42,291 nt of DNA, from positions 1-42,291 of the forward strand of contig DAHWIK010000009.1 of NCBI GenBank assembly GCA_027345185.1. Direction: 5' to 3'. Positions 18,974 to 27,462 of this stretch are shown piece after piece. The notes beneath the pieces are model-generated. The model had not been told where the DNA came from and searched no databases. It saw nothing but the letters and a program-made list of their open reading frames with translations. Source of the DNA: Microcaldota archaeon. Its GTDB lineage: Archaea > Micrarchaeota > Micrarchaeia > Micrarchaeales > CABMGC01. Position 1 is the stretch's first letter, and the number at the start of each line of letters is the position of its first letter. The position numbers and the translations under genes were made by a program.

Positions 18974-19633
18974 ATGAAGGTAGAAAAGCTGTTTGATGGA
19001 GTTTTCACGGTCGATGGCAAGCTTGCCACCCTTAATCTTGTCAAGGGGGTTAGGGTGTATAATGAAGATCTAGTGGATGATGAAGAAAGGCAGTACAGGC
19101 TCTGGACCCCGTACAGGAGCAAGCTTGCTGCAGCGATAATGAAAGGACTCAAGAACCTTCAGATAAAGAAGGGATCGCATGTCCTCTACCTAGGGGCTGC
19201 TACCGGTACAACCGCCAGCCACGTCAGCGACATTGTATCCGAAAAGGGGTCGGTATACTGCATTGAGATATCTGAGAGGAGCATGAGGGACCTTCTGGAG
19301 ATATGCGAAAAGAGGCACAACATGCTTCCTATACTCCAGGATGCACGCAATATTGATTTTTACAAAGATGAAGTTGGAGTAACTGATGCGATATATCAGG
19401 ATGTTGCCGCAAGGGACCAGGACGTCATCCTGCTAAGGAACGCTGACCTACTTAAGAAGGAGGGATATGCGTACGTGGCAATAAAGTCGCAGAGCATAGA
19501 CGTATCGAAGAGCCCGATGCTGGTTTTTGATAGTTTCCTTAAGGCAGTGTCGTCAAAATTCGAAGTTGTGCAGAAGATAGATATAGAACCTTATGACAAG
19601 ATGCATCTTTTCGTTGTACTTAAGAAGAGATAG
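18974..19633 (+). CDS. flpA: Fibrillarin-like rRNA/tRNA 2'-O-methyltransferase
   Basis: 219 residues, the usual archaeal length. Catalytic subunit of the C/D-box sRNP that places 2'-O-methyl groups on rRNA and tRNA with SAM. The SAM-binding motif is VLYLGAATGTTASHVSD (about residues 69-85); acidic cofactor contacts follow in CIEISERS, ILQDARN and DAIYQDVA. The conserved catalytic lysine is in VAIKSQSID. The usual partners Nop5 and L7Ae are not in the window. The bidirectional promoter predicts a leaderless mRNA. Confidence 0.95.
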   Translation: MKVEKLFDGVFTVDGKLATLNLVKGVRVYNEDLVDDEERQYRLWTPYRSKLAAAIMKGLKNLQIKKGSHVLYLGAATGTTASHVSDIVSEKGSVYCIEISERSMRDLLEICEKRHNMLPILQDARNIDFYKDEVGVTDAIYQDVAARDQDVILLRNADLLKKEGYAYVAIKSQSIDVSKSPMLVFDSFLKAVSSKFEVVQKIDIEPYDKMHLFVVLKKR

Positions 19634-19680
19634 CCCTGAATACAAAACAATTAAATTCTGGTTTGTTTCAATAACTAATC

Positions 19681-20523
19681 ATGAAACTTGCAGCTTATAT
19701 CAAAATGGAGGATTCAATATCCCTAACGGATCTGATATGCAGATGCTGCGGGAACAAGGTATATGCGCTCTCCAACGTCCAGGAGTCTATATGCAATTTC
19801 TGCGAAGCTTACGTATCTGTGCAGGACAAGGATGTAGTCCATGGGGACAGGGACATTGAGAACAACCTTGCACTGATGCAGGATAGCGCATTGACTGGAA
19901 AGTGGATTGACGGGATTGCTCCTGCAGACGCACTTGCTGCAACCAAGGACCCTCATTTCCTTTACGGTGCATCAAGCTTCTACAAGTTCTTCTCTGATTA
20001 CACTTACTATGGAGTTGACTATACTCTGGGCGGATTCATGTACAGCAATGCTGAAAAGAGAAGCGACGAACCACAAAAGAACAAGTATAATGCTGTTGCA
20101 CTCATGTCAAAATCAAAGGAGTTTCTTTTCAAGGCGTTGAAGATAATAAACGATACACAGAATCCGGACAATTCGCTGGTCTTCATAAGGTTCATGGCTA
20201 ACGTTAAGCTTAAGAGAGATGTCTATATGCAAAAGGCTCTGGATGAAATAAACGCGAAACAGGGGATTGAAATGCTAAAAACATATGCCAACATTATCCG
20301 CAATGTAAATTCAAAAGGCAGACTTGCACAAAAATATCTCGATGATGGACTTGCAAAGGGAATATCAAATTCATTTTACTACCTTGCAATACACGCAGCA
20401 AAGAGCAAAGACATCAATGGTGCAATAAATATGCTTGACTCGCTTGCAGTCAAGTCGAACATGCCGTCTGCACTTTATCTTAGCATTAGGATCAAGGATG
20501 TAAAATCAGCATCCGAAATTTGA
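19681..20523 (+). CDS. Zinc-ribbon plus helical-repeat protein, function unknown
   Basis: 280 residues. Cys20, Cys23, Cys38 and Cys41 (CRCC...CNFC) form a probable zinc ribbon near the N terminus. The remainder is predicted helical, with segments such as YLDDGLAKGISNSFYYLAIH resembling TPR or Sel1-type repeats, but no repeat family can be named with confidence. A TATA element (about 19649-19656) lies about 28 bases before the ATG, so the mRNA is likely leaderless. The GH15 gene starts eight bases after its stop, so the two probably form an operon. Confidence 0.75.
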   Translation: MKLAAYIKMEDSISLTDLICRCCGNKVYALSNVQESICNFCEAYVSVQDKDVVHGDRDIENNLALMQDSALTGKWIDGIAPADALAATKDPHFLYGASSFYKFFSDYTYYGVDYTLGGFMYSNAEKRSDEPQKNKYNAVALMSKSKEFLFKALKIINDTQNPDNSLVFIRFMANVKLKRDVYMQKALDEINAKQGIEMLKTYANIIRNVNSKGRLAQKYLDDGLAKGISNSFYYLAIHAAKSKDINGAINMLDSLAVKSNMPSALYLSIRIKDVKSASEI

Positions 20524-20530
20524 TGGTTTT

Positions 20531-22294
20531 ATGAAAAAGGGAACGGACTACGCGTTTCTTTCCAACTCCAGGACTGCCTTGCTTGAAAATGATGGAAACA
20601 TCATTTGGTTTCCATGCCCGCGGTTTGATTCAAAATCCATATTCTCAAACATACTTGACGAAGAAGTTGGCGGTTATTTTTCTATACGGCCAGAGGGAAA
20701 GTATTCTACTTCAGTCTCCTATATAGGCAACAGTTTGGTTGTGAGGAATGCCTTCTCTGCACGAACAGGAACGCTTGAAGTGACAGATTTCCTTGCTTTC
20801 GGACTGCCTTCGGTAATAAGGATTTTTGACTCGGACGTGCCATTCGTTGCCAGGATAAAACCCGCATTCGATTACGGCAGAGTATGCCCAGAGGTGGAGC
20901 GGATGGAAGACGGAATCCGCTTCAGGAACCCCGAATCCGCTGAAAGTTTTGATGTAGTCATAAAAGGCAACTTCAGGAATTGCGGCGATGGGGTGCTTAA
21001 GTTCAATCCTGGCAAGGGACACATGCTCACTCTCTATGCTAAAGATTTCAGATACGGTCTGTTCAGCCTGAATGGATATGTATATCCAGATCCTGAAGAG
21101 GCACTTAGGAGAACAATCAGATACTGGGAAACACAGATAAATTCTGCCAAAAAGACAAGATTGTTCGTTGACGAATATAAGCGCTCATTGTCTGTCATGC
21201 TTGGATTGATGTACAATTCTTCTGGTGCCATAATAGCAGCAGCGACGACTTCGTTGCCAACCATAATAGGGAACAGGAACAACTGGGACTACAAATATGT
21301 ATGGATACGGGATGCCTCTTACGCGGCAGAGGCTTTTGCTAAAGCTGGACTCCTTTATAAATCGCAGCGTGTGCTGAACTTTATGATAAGCACAATAGAC
21401 CTCTCGTCTAAAAGCTTTGACCACCCGCTGTTTGAGGTTGATGGAACGGCTCCGCTTGCAGAGGACGAGGCAGGCTGGCTCTCTGGACACAGGGGCTCTA
21501 AACCGGTGAGGATTGGAAATGCGGCATACACGCAGGTGCAGATGGACACAGAAGGCGAGTTTATGGATGCACTTTACACTTACTTCATGCTGTCAGGTGA
21601 CAGGGGATTCATCAAGGAGAATATGTGGGCGATAGATGCAATACTCTCATGGTGCAAGAGATCATGGACTAACAAGAGCATAAGTCTTTGGGAGGAGCGC
21701 GATGAACCGCAGCATTTTGTTCACACCAAGCTCATGAACTGGGTAGCGCTGGATAGAGCCAGCAAACTTAAACTTGCAATGGGTAACAATGAAGCTTCAA
21801 TCGATCTGAGAAAAAGGAGCGATGAGATAAAGGAGGATATAATGCTGAACGGCTTCTCGGAGAGGCTGAACTCTTTCGTGAAATATTATGGAAGTGAAAA
21901 CGTTGATGCGTCTTTGCTCTTGATGCCCCTTTATAATTTCATAGAAGTAAAGGATCGCATGTTCGCTGGCACTCTTGAACGCATATTGGAAAGGCTTTCT
22001 TTGCCTAGTGGCTTGATGCAGAGAACCGAAAATGATTATGAGAGCGACAGTTCCCACCCATTCACATTAATCAACGCGTGGCTAGCAAGAGTCTATATTC
22101 GGATGGGCAGAAAAGCAAAGGCTGTGGAGGCAATGAAAAATATGATAAGTTACTCTACACGACTGCGACTGTTCGGTGAGCGGGTGAATCCAAAAACACA
22201 CGAGACGCTTGGCAATTTCCCGCAGCTTTTTCCTCATGCAGGACTTGTTGCTGCGATATCTGAATACAATGACATAAAACTGACGCGTCTGTGA
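20531..22294 (+). CDS. GH15 family glycoside hydrolase (glucoamylase or trehalase)
   Basis: 587 residues, typical of archaeal GH15 enzymes with an N-terminal beta-sandwich (about 1-220) and an (alpha/alpha)6 catalytic barrel. Signatures are NNWDYKYVWIRDASYAAEAF (substrate Arg-Asp), LWEERDEPQHFVHTKLMNW with the likely general acid Glu, and HETLGNFPQLFPH with the likely general base Glu. No signal peptide, so it acts in the cytosol. Some archaeal members of this family are trehalases rather than glucoamylases, and sequence alone does not separate them here. It follows the zinc-ribbon gene in a probable operon. Confidence 0.9.
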   Translation: MKKGTDYAFLSNSRTALLENDGNIIWFPCPRFDSKSIFSNILDEEVGGYFSIRPEGKYSTSVSYIGNSLVVRNAFSARTGTLEVTDFLAFGLPSVIRIFDSDVPFVARIKPAFDYGRVCPEVERMEDGIRFRNPESAESFDVVIKGNFRNCGDGVLKFNPGKGHMLTLYAKDFRYGLFSLNGYVYPDPEEALRRTIRYWETQINSAKKTRLFVDEYKRSLSVMLGLMYNSSGAIIAAATTSLPTIIGNRNNWDYKYVWIRDASYAAEAFAKAGLLYKSQRVLNFMISTIDLSSKSFDHPLFEVDGTAPLAEDEAGWLSGHRGSKPVRIGNAAYTQVQMDTEGEFMDALYTYFMLSGDRGFIKENMWAIDAILSWCKRSWTNKSISLWEERDEPQHFVHTKLMNWVALDRASKLKLAMGNNEASIDLRKRSDEIKEDIMLNGFSERLNSFVKYYGSENVDASLLLMPLYNFIEVKDRMFAGTLERILERLSLPSGLMQRTENDYESDSSHPFTLINAWLARVYIRMGRKAKAVEAMKNMISYSTRLRLFGERVNPKTHETLGNFPQLFPHAGLVAAISEYNDIKLTRL

Positions 22295-22396
22295 AACGAC
22301 TGCTTTGCTCCGCGTTTGATTACGGGCAAGATATACTCAAACCCCATGGTTGAGGTATTCTCATCGAGCGAATTGCCTTGATCTAACGTCCAATGC

Positions 22397-22866
22397 TTAC
22401 CTGCACTTTAGTTGGAGTGCAGTTTCATTTGTTTCACGTCGTTTTGCTGAGTCAATAATGATCTTTCGTGTTTGTTGATGTAATTCTAGACAGCAAAATT
22501 CAGTCACATTACTTACGCTTCCGGAGAAATGCTCAGGTCTCAAAAAATTTCCTTTTCTGTATCTCTTTCTGAAGTTTAGATGCAGCCTGGACATCTTGTA
22601 TGCGTATATTCCTTTCAGATATTGCAGTCATAATGAAACAGGCATCCAGAGAGGCAGAGATACGAACATGCGCACATGACCCGAATCAACAACAGGGCGT
22701 GCACGATAATACCATTCTCAAGAGCAATCTGTCCAAGAATTCCTTGCATCTCCTTTGCAATGTAAGGATTCCTTGTGCACCAAATCTGTACTTCGGGCAC
22801 CATTAGAGGTGATGTTTATTCTCCCCCAACACTGTGGTTTATATTTATAGTCGTTTCACTATCCAT
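22397..22866 (-). pseudogene. tnpA: Decayed IS200/IS605-type transposase (tnpA)
   Basis: Remnant of a Y1/HUH transposase read through several frames on the minus strand. Frame pieces in order: MDSETTININHSVGGE then stop (from 22866); VQIWCTRNPYIAKEMQGIL...VHALLL (from 22803); after a frameshift, SGHVRMFVSLPLWMPVSL; after another, QYLKGIYAYKMSRLHLNF then RKRYRKGNFLRPEHFSGSV. These follow the usual order of TnpA motifs. The HUH motif His-x-His reads HVR, and the catalytic Tyr position near VTEFCCLELHQQ appears lost. With stops, frameshifts and altered active-site residues, it cannot be functional. Intact relatives are about 130-155 residues, matching the length of the relic. Confidence 0.8.
22401..22422. 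repeat. Subterminal hairpin of the decayed IS200-type element
   Basis: CTGCACT at 22401-22407 and AGTGCAG at 22416-22422 are perfect 7-base arms around an 8-base loop. It overlaps the last codons of the tnpA relic, where IS200/IS605 elements carry their end hairpin. The element's outer boundary cannot be placed. Confidence 0.5.
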
Positions 22867-23296
22867 GTTTTCAACTTCAGTGATAGTATTTGGCCGCATA
22901 AAAACTGCGGCGCGGCTACCACCGAAACAATTTCTGAAGAAAAAGCTATTTGTCTATCCGGCATTGTGAATCAATTCATATCCGACCTAAACGGCGGTCT
23001 GAAATAGGTTTCTTGACTATTATAGCAAAGTGTGTGTGAATATCTGCTGTTTTGGACTATAAAAAGCGTTTATAGCAAGACAGGATTATGATACTACACT
23101 TCTTACTCGACAATGTGTTGTATTACCTTCTAGGTTTGCTATATACGTCATCCGCTGCACATTTATTATCAAGCCGGCACATAAATTCAAATCAACATGC
23201 TGAAGATACTTAATTTATGGTCAAACTGTCTCAGGTTATTTTAATTATTTGTAGGCTAATAGATATAGTGACACTTTCAAGCCATATGGTGGAGCT
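22867..23296. other. 430-base intergenic region, IS remnant flank and HAD promoter
   Basis: No gene recognised. It contains plus-strand TATA-like elements near 23054-23062 and 23236-23250; the latter is suitably placed for the gene at 23297, which also has a GGTGGAG ribosome binding site. The first part may be residual IS sequence. Confidence 0.45.
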
Positions 23297-23641
23297 ATGA
23301 ACATAGGAATAGATTTTGACAACACAATAACAGAAAACAGGAAATTCTTCAGGAAGATGACAAACAGCTTAAAGAATGATAATGATATTTACATAATCTC
23401 TTCGTGCGACAAGCAGAAGGAGTCAGTAATAGAGGAGGTATTCAGGATGAAGAAAAAGAAACTGAAACGGTGGGGTATAGCCTACAAAGACCTGCTACTC
23501 GCATTGGAGCCGATACCGAATAACAAGGCAAAGATATGCAGAGAATACCGCATAGGGGTCATGATAGACGACGATATAAGAAATCTTAAAAAGATACGCA
23601 AACATTACAAGAATACTGCATGCCTGCAGTATATAGTTTAA
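23297..23641 (+). CDS. Small HAD-like phosphohydrolase
   Basis: 114 residues, a minimal HAD-fold protein without a cap domain. Motif I is DFDNT (Asp6 nucleophile, Asp8), motif II is IISS (Ser35/Ser36), a motif III lysine is Lys77, and motif IV is DDD at 91-93. All four catalytic motifs are in place, so it is probably active as a phosphatase, but the substrate is unknown. GGTGGAG lies just upstream of the ATG. Its stop is ten bases before the GT4 gene, so they are probably co-transcribed. Confidence 0.8.
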   Translation: MNIGIDFDNTITENRKFFRKMTNSLKNDNDIYIISSCDKQKESVIEEVFRMKKKKLKRWGIAYKDLLLALEPIPNNKAKICREYRIGVMIDDDIRNLKKIRKHYKNTACLQYIV

Positions 23642-23651
23642 GTGAATAAAA

Positions 23652-24977
23652 ATGGAAAAAATAAACTTGGGTATTGTGTCTCAGACTCCCGTAGTGAGGC
23701 TGTCTAAGAACCCTGGAAGGGATATAGTAAAGCTCTCGGAACTTGACAAACAGGATTATACTTACACTGTAGGAGGAGTTGCACCCATGATAAAATCGCA
23801 GCTTGTGGAGCTTATTGGAAGCGGATTCCTGAGAAAGGCAACCTGGTTTTCCCTCAACCCTAATGCGCCAAAGAACATAATTATATCAAAGGGGATAGAT
23901 GCGGTAAGTGTCCATCTGGAGCACGAAAGCAGCAAGGGCTATACTAAGTTCAAGGAGGACGTTTGGAACAATGTGCACAACCTCAGCACTAGCACATTTA
24001 CAATAAAGAGCTATCTTGGCTATTTCAAATACAATTCGGAACTTGCAAAGATCATGCTTCAGAATTACGAGGATATAAACCTTTTTGAAATACATGATTT
24101 CCAGCAGTTGCTACTTGGTGCAATGCTTGGGCCATCGTTCCCAACAATACTGAGATGGCACATACCATTCGTACCAGAGATACTGAACAAGAACATAAGG
24201 AAATTTGTGGTGAATGGACTTGAAGGCAACGACGCAGTAATAGTCAGCACGAAGAGGGACTTAGAAGGGCTCATAAGAGCAGGCTACAAAGGCAATGCTT
24301 ATCAAATATATCCGCACATAGACCCATCCGAATGGAAGAAGGTAGAGCGAAGCAGGATGGACGAATTTGCAAACAGGTTTGGCATAATGAACGGAGACTT
24401 CCTAGTATTGAATGTTGCAAGGATGGATGAGATAAAGTCCCAGGATGATCTAGTCAAGGCAGTGGCATTGCTAAAGAACCGCAAGATAAAGCTTATGCTG
24501 GTTGGCGGAGGCAGCTTCACGAGCAATAATCTTGGCTACCCGAAGAGCGAAATATGGCTGGGAAAGCTCAAGACGCTGGTAAAAAGACTTGGAATGGAAG
24601 ATAGAGTTATATTCGCCGGAAGCCTCAACCATTCTGATCTTGAGTGTGCATACACTAGGGCAGACCTTTTTGTATTACCTTCAAGGACCGAAGGCTTCGG
24701 GCTTGTGGTAGTAGAAAGTTGGCTTTATAACACCCCTGCAGTGGTAAGCGATGGAGCTGGAGTGTCTGAATTAGTAATGAACGGAATAAACGGATTCACC
24801 TTCAGGTCCGGAAATTTCAATGAGCTTGCCATAAGCATATTCAAAATATACAAAGATGACAAGATGCGCGTGGAAATGGGTGCTAGCGCACGCGGCATGG
24901 CAAGGGCCTGCTATGTATCGACCACTATAGGTATTATACAGAAGGCCTACGAAAGCGCGATAGAAAACTTCGCATGA
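23652..24977 (+). CDS. GT4 family glycosyltransferase, TreT-like
   Basis: 441 residues with a GT-B fold. The C-terminal donor domain has VLNVARMDEIKSQDD, MLVGGGS, and the E-x7-E motif in RTEGFGLVVVESW near residue 350, typical of GT4 retaining transferases. The N-terminal half has VGGVAPMIKSQ and IHDFQQLLLGAMLG followed by RWHIPF, which recalls trehalose glycosyltransferring synthase (TreT), an enzyme making trehalose from NDP-glucose and glucose. The assignment to TreT is inference; other sugar acceptors are possible. The upstream HAD gene and the nearby GH15 enzyme fit an alpha-glucoside metabolism theme. Confidence 0.85.
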   Translation: MEKINLGIVSQTPVVRLSKNPGRDIVKLSELDKQDYTYTVGGVAPMIKSQLVELIGSGFLRKATWFSLNPNAPKNIIISKGIDAVSVHLEHESSKGYTKFKEDVWNNVHNLSTSTFTIKSYLGYFKYNSELAKIMLQNYEDINLFEIHDFQQLLLGAMLGPSFPTILRWHIPFVPEILNKNIRKFVVNGLEGNDAVIVSTKRDLEGLIRAGYKGNAYQIYPHIDPSEWKKVERSRMDEFANRFGIMNGDFLVLNVARMDEIKSQDDLVKAVALLKNRKIKLMLVGGGSFTSNNLGYPKSEIWLGKLKTLVKRLGMEDRVIFAGSLNHSDLECAYTRADLFVLPSRTEGFGLVVVESWLYNTPAVVSDGAGVSELVMNGINGFTFRSGNFNELAISIFKIYKDDKMRVEMGASARGMARACYVSTTIGIIQKAYESAIENFA

Positions 24978-24990
24978 TGATGGTACACGC

Positions 24991-26430
24991 CTAGCCTTTG
25001 ATTACAGCAACCGGCACGTTTCTTGAAACAGGCTTTGCTATCTTGCTCTCCTTCACTACCTTGACAACCTCGTCTATGTCCTTGTATGTCCATTCCGCCT
25101 CTTCGCTTACGAGCTTCTTAGTGCGTATCCTTATGGTTATGTTCTTCTTGCTTAGGGATTCAAAGGTCCTGTCTGCTGTTATCTCCCTTAGTGCCTGGTG
25201 CCTCGACATGATTCTTCCGGCCCCATGACATGAGCTTCCGAACGTCTCTGCCATTGCACCCTCATCGCCACGCAGCACATAGCTTGCTGTGCCCATGCTT
25301 CCAGGTATCAGCACAGGTTGGCCAACGCTCCGGTATATTTTTGGTATATCTTCGTGCCCCTTTGCGAATGCCCTTGTGGCTCCCTTCCTGTGCACATAGA
25401 CCTTTCTCCTCTTCCCATCGACCGTGTGCTCTTCGACCTTTGCTATGTTGTGGGATAGATCATAGAGTATGTCCATTCCGAGAGCATCAGAGCTCTTGGC
25501 GAAAGTATCTTCGAAACTTTTCCTTATGGAATTGGTTATTATCTGCCTGTTGGTGAATGCAAAATTCACTGCACACTTCATCGCACCGATATAGTCATCG
25601 GCTTCCTTGTCACCTATCCTTGCATAGCCGAGCTCCTGATCAACAAGCACTATCTTGTTTTTCTTCTGGTAATCTAACAGGCTTCTTAGATAATCGCTGC
25701 AGGTCTGGTGCCCGAAGCCCCTTGACCCAGTATGAACCATTATGACCATCTGGCCCTCGTAAAGCTCATAGGCCTTTGCGGTCTTCTCATCGAATATTTT
25801 TTCCACTTTTTGGATTTCAAGGAAGTGATTTCCTGCACCCAGTGTCCCCAATTCATTAAGACCCCTTGACTTCGCCTCCTTGCTCACCTTTGAGAAGTCG
25901 GCACCTGCCATTGCGCCGTTCTCCTCTATACGTCCAAGGTCCTCGGTGGTGCCATAACCCTTTCCTATTATGTATTTTACACCCTCTTCTGCGACTCTTT
26001 CAAGATCGTTTGGAGTAAGGCCAATCTGCAGTCTGCTTCCCACTCCACTTGGGATGTTCTTGAACAGGGCATCAGAGAGCGGATTGATGTTTTTCCTTAG
26101 CTCGTCCTCTGTGAGATTAGTCTTTATCAACCTGACTCCACAGTTGATATCGAAACCTATACATCCTGGGGAGACTATGCCATTATCAGCATCGAATGCC
26201 ATCACCCCACCTATTGGAAATCCGTACCCTTCATGTCCATCTGGCATGACTAAAACGTTTCCAACCAAGCCAGGAAGAGTCGCTGCATTTGAGGCCTGTT
26301 GAGTGGTGTGGTCCTTGCTCATCTTGTCGAGGAGAACCGTGTTTGTGTACAGGATTACATCAGTATTCATGCCCTGCATTGTCTCCTTTTTGATTGTGTA
26401 TTTGTTATCAGTAATCCTCTCAATTCTCAT
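24991..26430 (-). CDS. rtcB: tRNA-splicing ligase RtcB
   Basis: 479 residues with no intein. Joins 2',3'-cyclic phosphate and 5'-OH RNA ends with GTP and Mn, completing archaeal tRNA splicing. Metal ligands visible are Cys97 (GFDINCGVR), His202 (GAGNHFLE), His233 (MVHTGSRG) and His327 (YDLSHNIA); the guanylylated His402 is in SSCHGAGRIMSR. A minus-strand TATA (about 26460-26468) lies about 30 bases upstream of the ATG. It is divergent from an intron-containing tRNA-Leu gene, one of its likely substrates. Confidence 0.97.
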   Translation of the reverse strand: MRIERITDNKYTIKKETMQGMNTDVILYTNTVLLDKMSKDHTTQQASNAATLPGLVGNVLVMPDGHEGYGFPIGGVMAFDADNGIVSPGCIGFDINCGVRLIKTNLTEDELRKNINPLSDALFKNIPSGVGSRLQIGLTPNDLERVAEEGVKYIIGKGYGTTEDLGRIEENGAMAGADFSKVSKEAKSRGLNELGTLGAGNHFLEIQKVEKIFDEKTAKAYELYEGQMVIMVHTGSRGFGHQTCSDYLRSLLDYQKKNKIVLVDQELGYARIGDKEADDYIGAMKCAVNFAFTNRQIITNSIRKSFEDTFAKSSDALGMDILYDLSHNIAKVEEHTVDGKRRKVYVHRKGATRAFAKGHEDIPKIYRSVGQPVLIPGSMGTASYVLRGDEGAMAETFGSSCHGAGRIMSRHQALREITADRTFESLSKKNITIRIRTKKLVSEEAEWTYKDIDEVVKVVKESKIAKPVSRNVPVAVIKG

Positions 26431-26544
26431 CAGTATCAGATAAAATTGGATAGTAAGTATTATATATGAGATAATTTACTATTAACAAGCCCAATATACT
26501 TGGTATGAAACTTTAAATATAAGAGGTTATAATTACTAGGTGAT

Positions 26545-26647
26545 GCAGGGATGGCGGAGCCTGGTCAAACGCGACAGACTCAAGATCTGTTGGCTTAGGC
26601 CTGCGGGAGTTCAATAGACTTCTGAACAAATCTCTCTCCCTGCACCA
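26545..26647 (+). tRNA. tRNA-Leu (anticodon CAA) with a 15-base T-loop insertion, CCA encoded
   Basis: Acceptor GCAGGGA (26545-26551) pairs with TCCCTGC (26637-26643); discriminator A and CCA follow at 26644-26647. D-stem GCG/CGC, anticodon stem ACAGA/TCTGT with loop CTCAAGA (CAA), and a long variable arm as expected for Leu. The T-stem GGGAG (26605-26609) pairs with CTCTC (26632-26636), but the loop between is 22 bases instead of 7. Removing 15 bases restores TTCAAAT. The insertion can form a small hairpin (GTTCA with TGAAC). A TATA element at 26511-26521 lies 24 bases upstream. Confidence 0.9.
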
Positions 26648-26675
26648 TTGCACTTACAAACGCGAACGTGATAAT

Positions 26676-27449
26676 ATGTCTAAACTTTTGAAAAAGCAGG
26701 GCAGAAACAACAAGGCTCCAAAGAGAGCTGCAAGGAAGGCGGTGGCAAGAAGGCTAATCAAGAAGCCGGCCAAGAGGAACTCTGTCCCTGCAAAGGTCAA
26801 GCTTAAGGAGAAGGTTCTTTTCGAAATAGAACATTACCCGCAGACAGAGGAATTCACGAGCTCGGCTGCATGCGCAATGATGGTGCTCAGGCATGTAAAC
26901 ACTGACTTCAAGATGAAGAAGGAGGAGGAGTACAGCATATGGCAGGAAGCCGTTAATGGAAGCGTATGGCACGGATCGAAGTACGGCTTGGCATATTCAA
27001 TAGCAAAGAGGGGAGGAAAGGTAAAGATACTCAGCAACACAAAGGATGAGGGATATGACAGGAAGCTCGCAGTATACGAAAATGTCAATCTTGACACCCT
27101 TACAGCGTCATGGAATGAGATGAAGAAGAAATCTGAGGATGCAAAGGTAGAGGAGGAATTCACGAGCAACGTATCAGTTAATTTGGTGAAGAAGGCATTG
27201 TCAACAAACCATATACCCATAGTGCTTATAGACGCAAACGCGCTCAATCCGTACCTTGATTCTTCACCACACTGGATTGTCGTGAAGGGATATGACAAGG
27301 ATGCATTCTACATAAACGATCCATACTCAGACAGTACGATAACGTTAGACAACGATGCATTCAAGCAGGCATTGGGATACGACAATAACTTCCACATGGT
27401 TCTGACTGATACAAGGCACAAGGTTTTGCCCCAAAAGAAGAAGAGATAA
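26676..27449 (+). CDS. Peptidase C39-like protein with altered catalytic motif
   Basis: 257 residues. A very basic N-terminal tail (residues 1-46, rich in Lys and Arg) precedes a papain-like C39-type domain. The usual nucleophile motif FTCGPA reads FTSSAA (around residues 60-65), so the expected Cys is Ser, though Cys66 lies nearby. The rest of the family pattern is retained: EYSIWQEAVNGSVWHGSKYG, PHWIVVKGYDKDAFYINDPY with the catalytic His and Asp. It may be a non-proteolytic relative, or Cys66 may take over. The basic tail suggests nucleic-acid or ribosome association. It starts 28 bases after tRNA-Leu and may share its transcript. Confidence 0.75.
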   Translation: MSKLLKKQGRNNKAPKRAARKAVARRLIKKPAKRNSVPAKVKLKEKVLFEIEHYPQTEEFTSSAACAMMVLRHVNTDFKMKKEEEYSIWQEAVNGSVWHGSKYGLAYSIAKRGGKVKILSNTKDEGYDRKLAVYENVNLDTLTASWNEMKKKSEDAKVEEEFTSNVSVNLVKKALSTNHIPIVLIDANALNPYLDSSPHWIVVKGYDKDAFYINDPYSDSTITLDNDAFKQALGYDNNFHMVLTDTRHKVLPQKKKR

Positions 27450-27462
27450 TACCTTTTCTGGC

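Noticed and set aside
22600-22969. Plus-strand open frames of 64-68 codons over the IS remnant
   Set aside because: They are shadows of the minus-strand transposase relic, which has recognisable motifs; the plus-strand frames have none.
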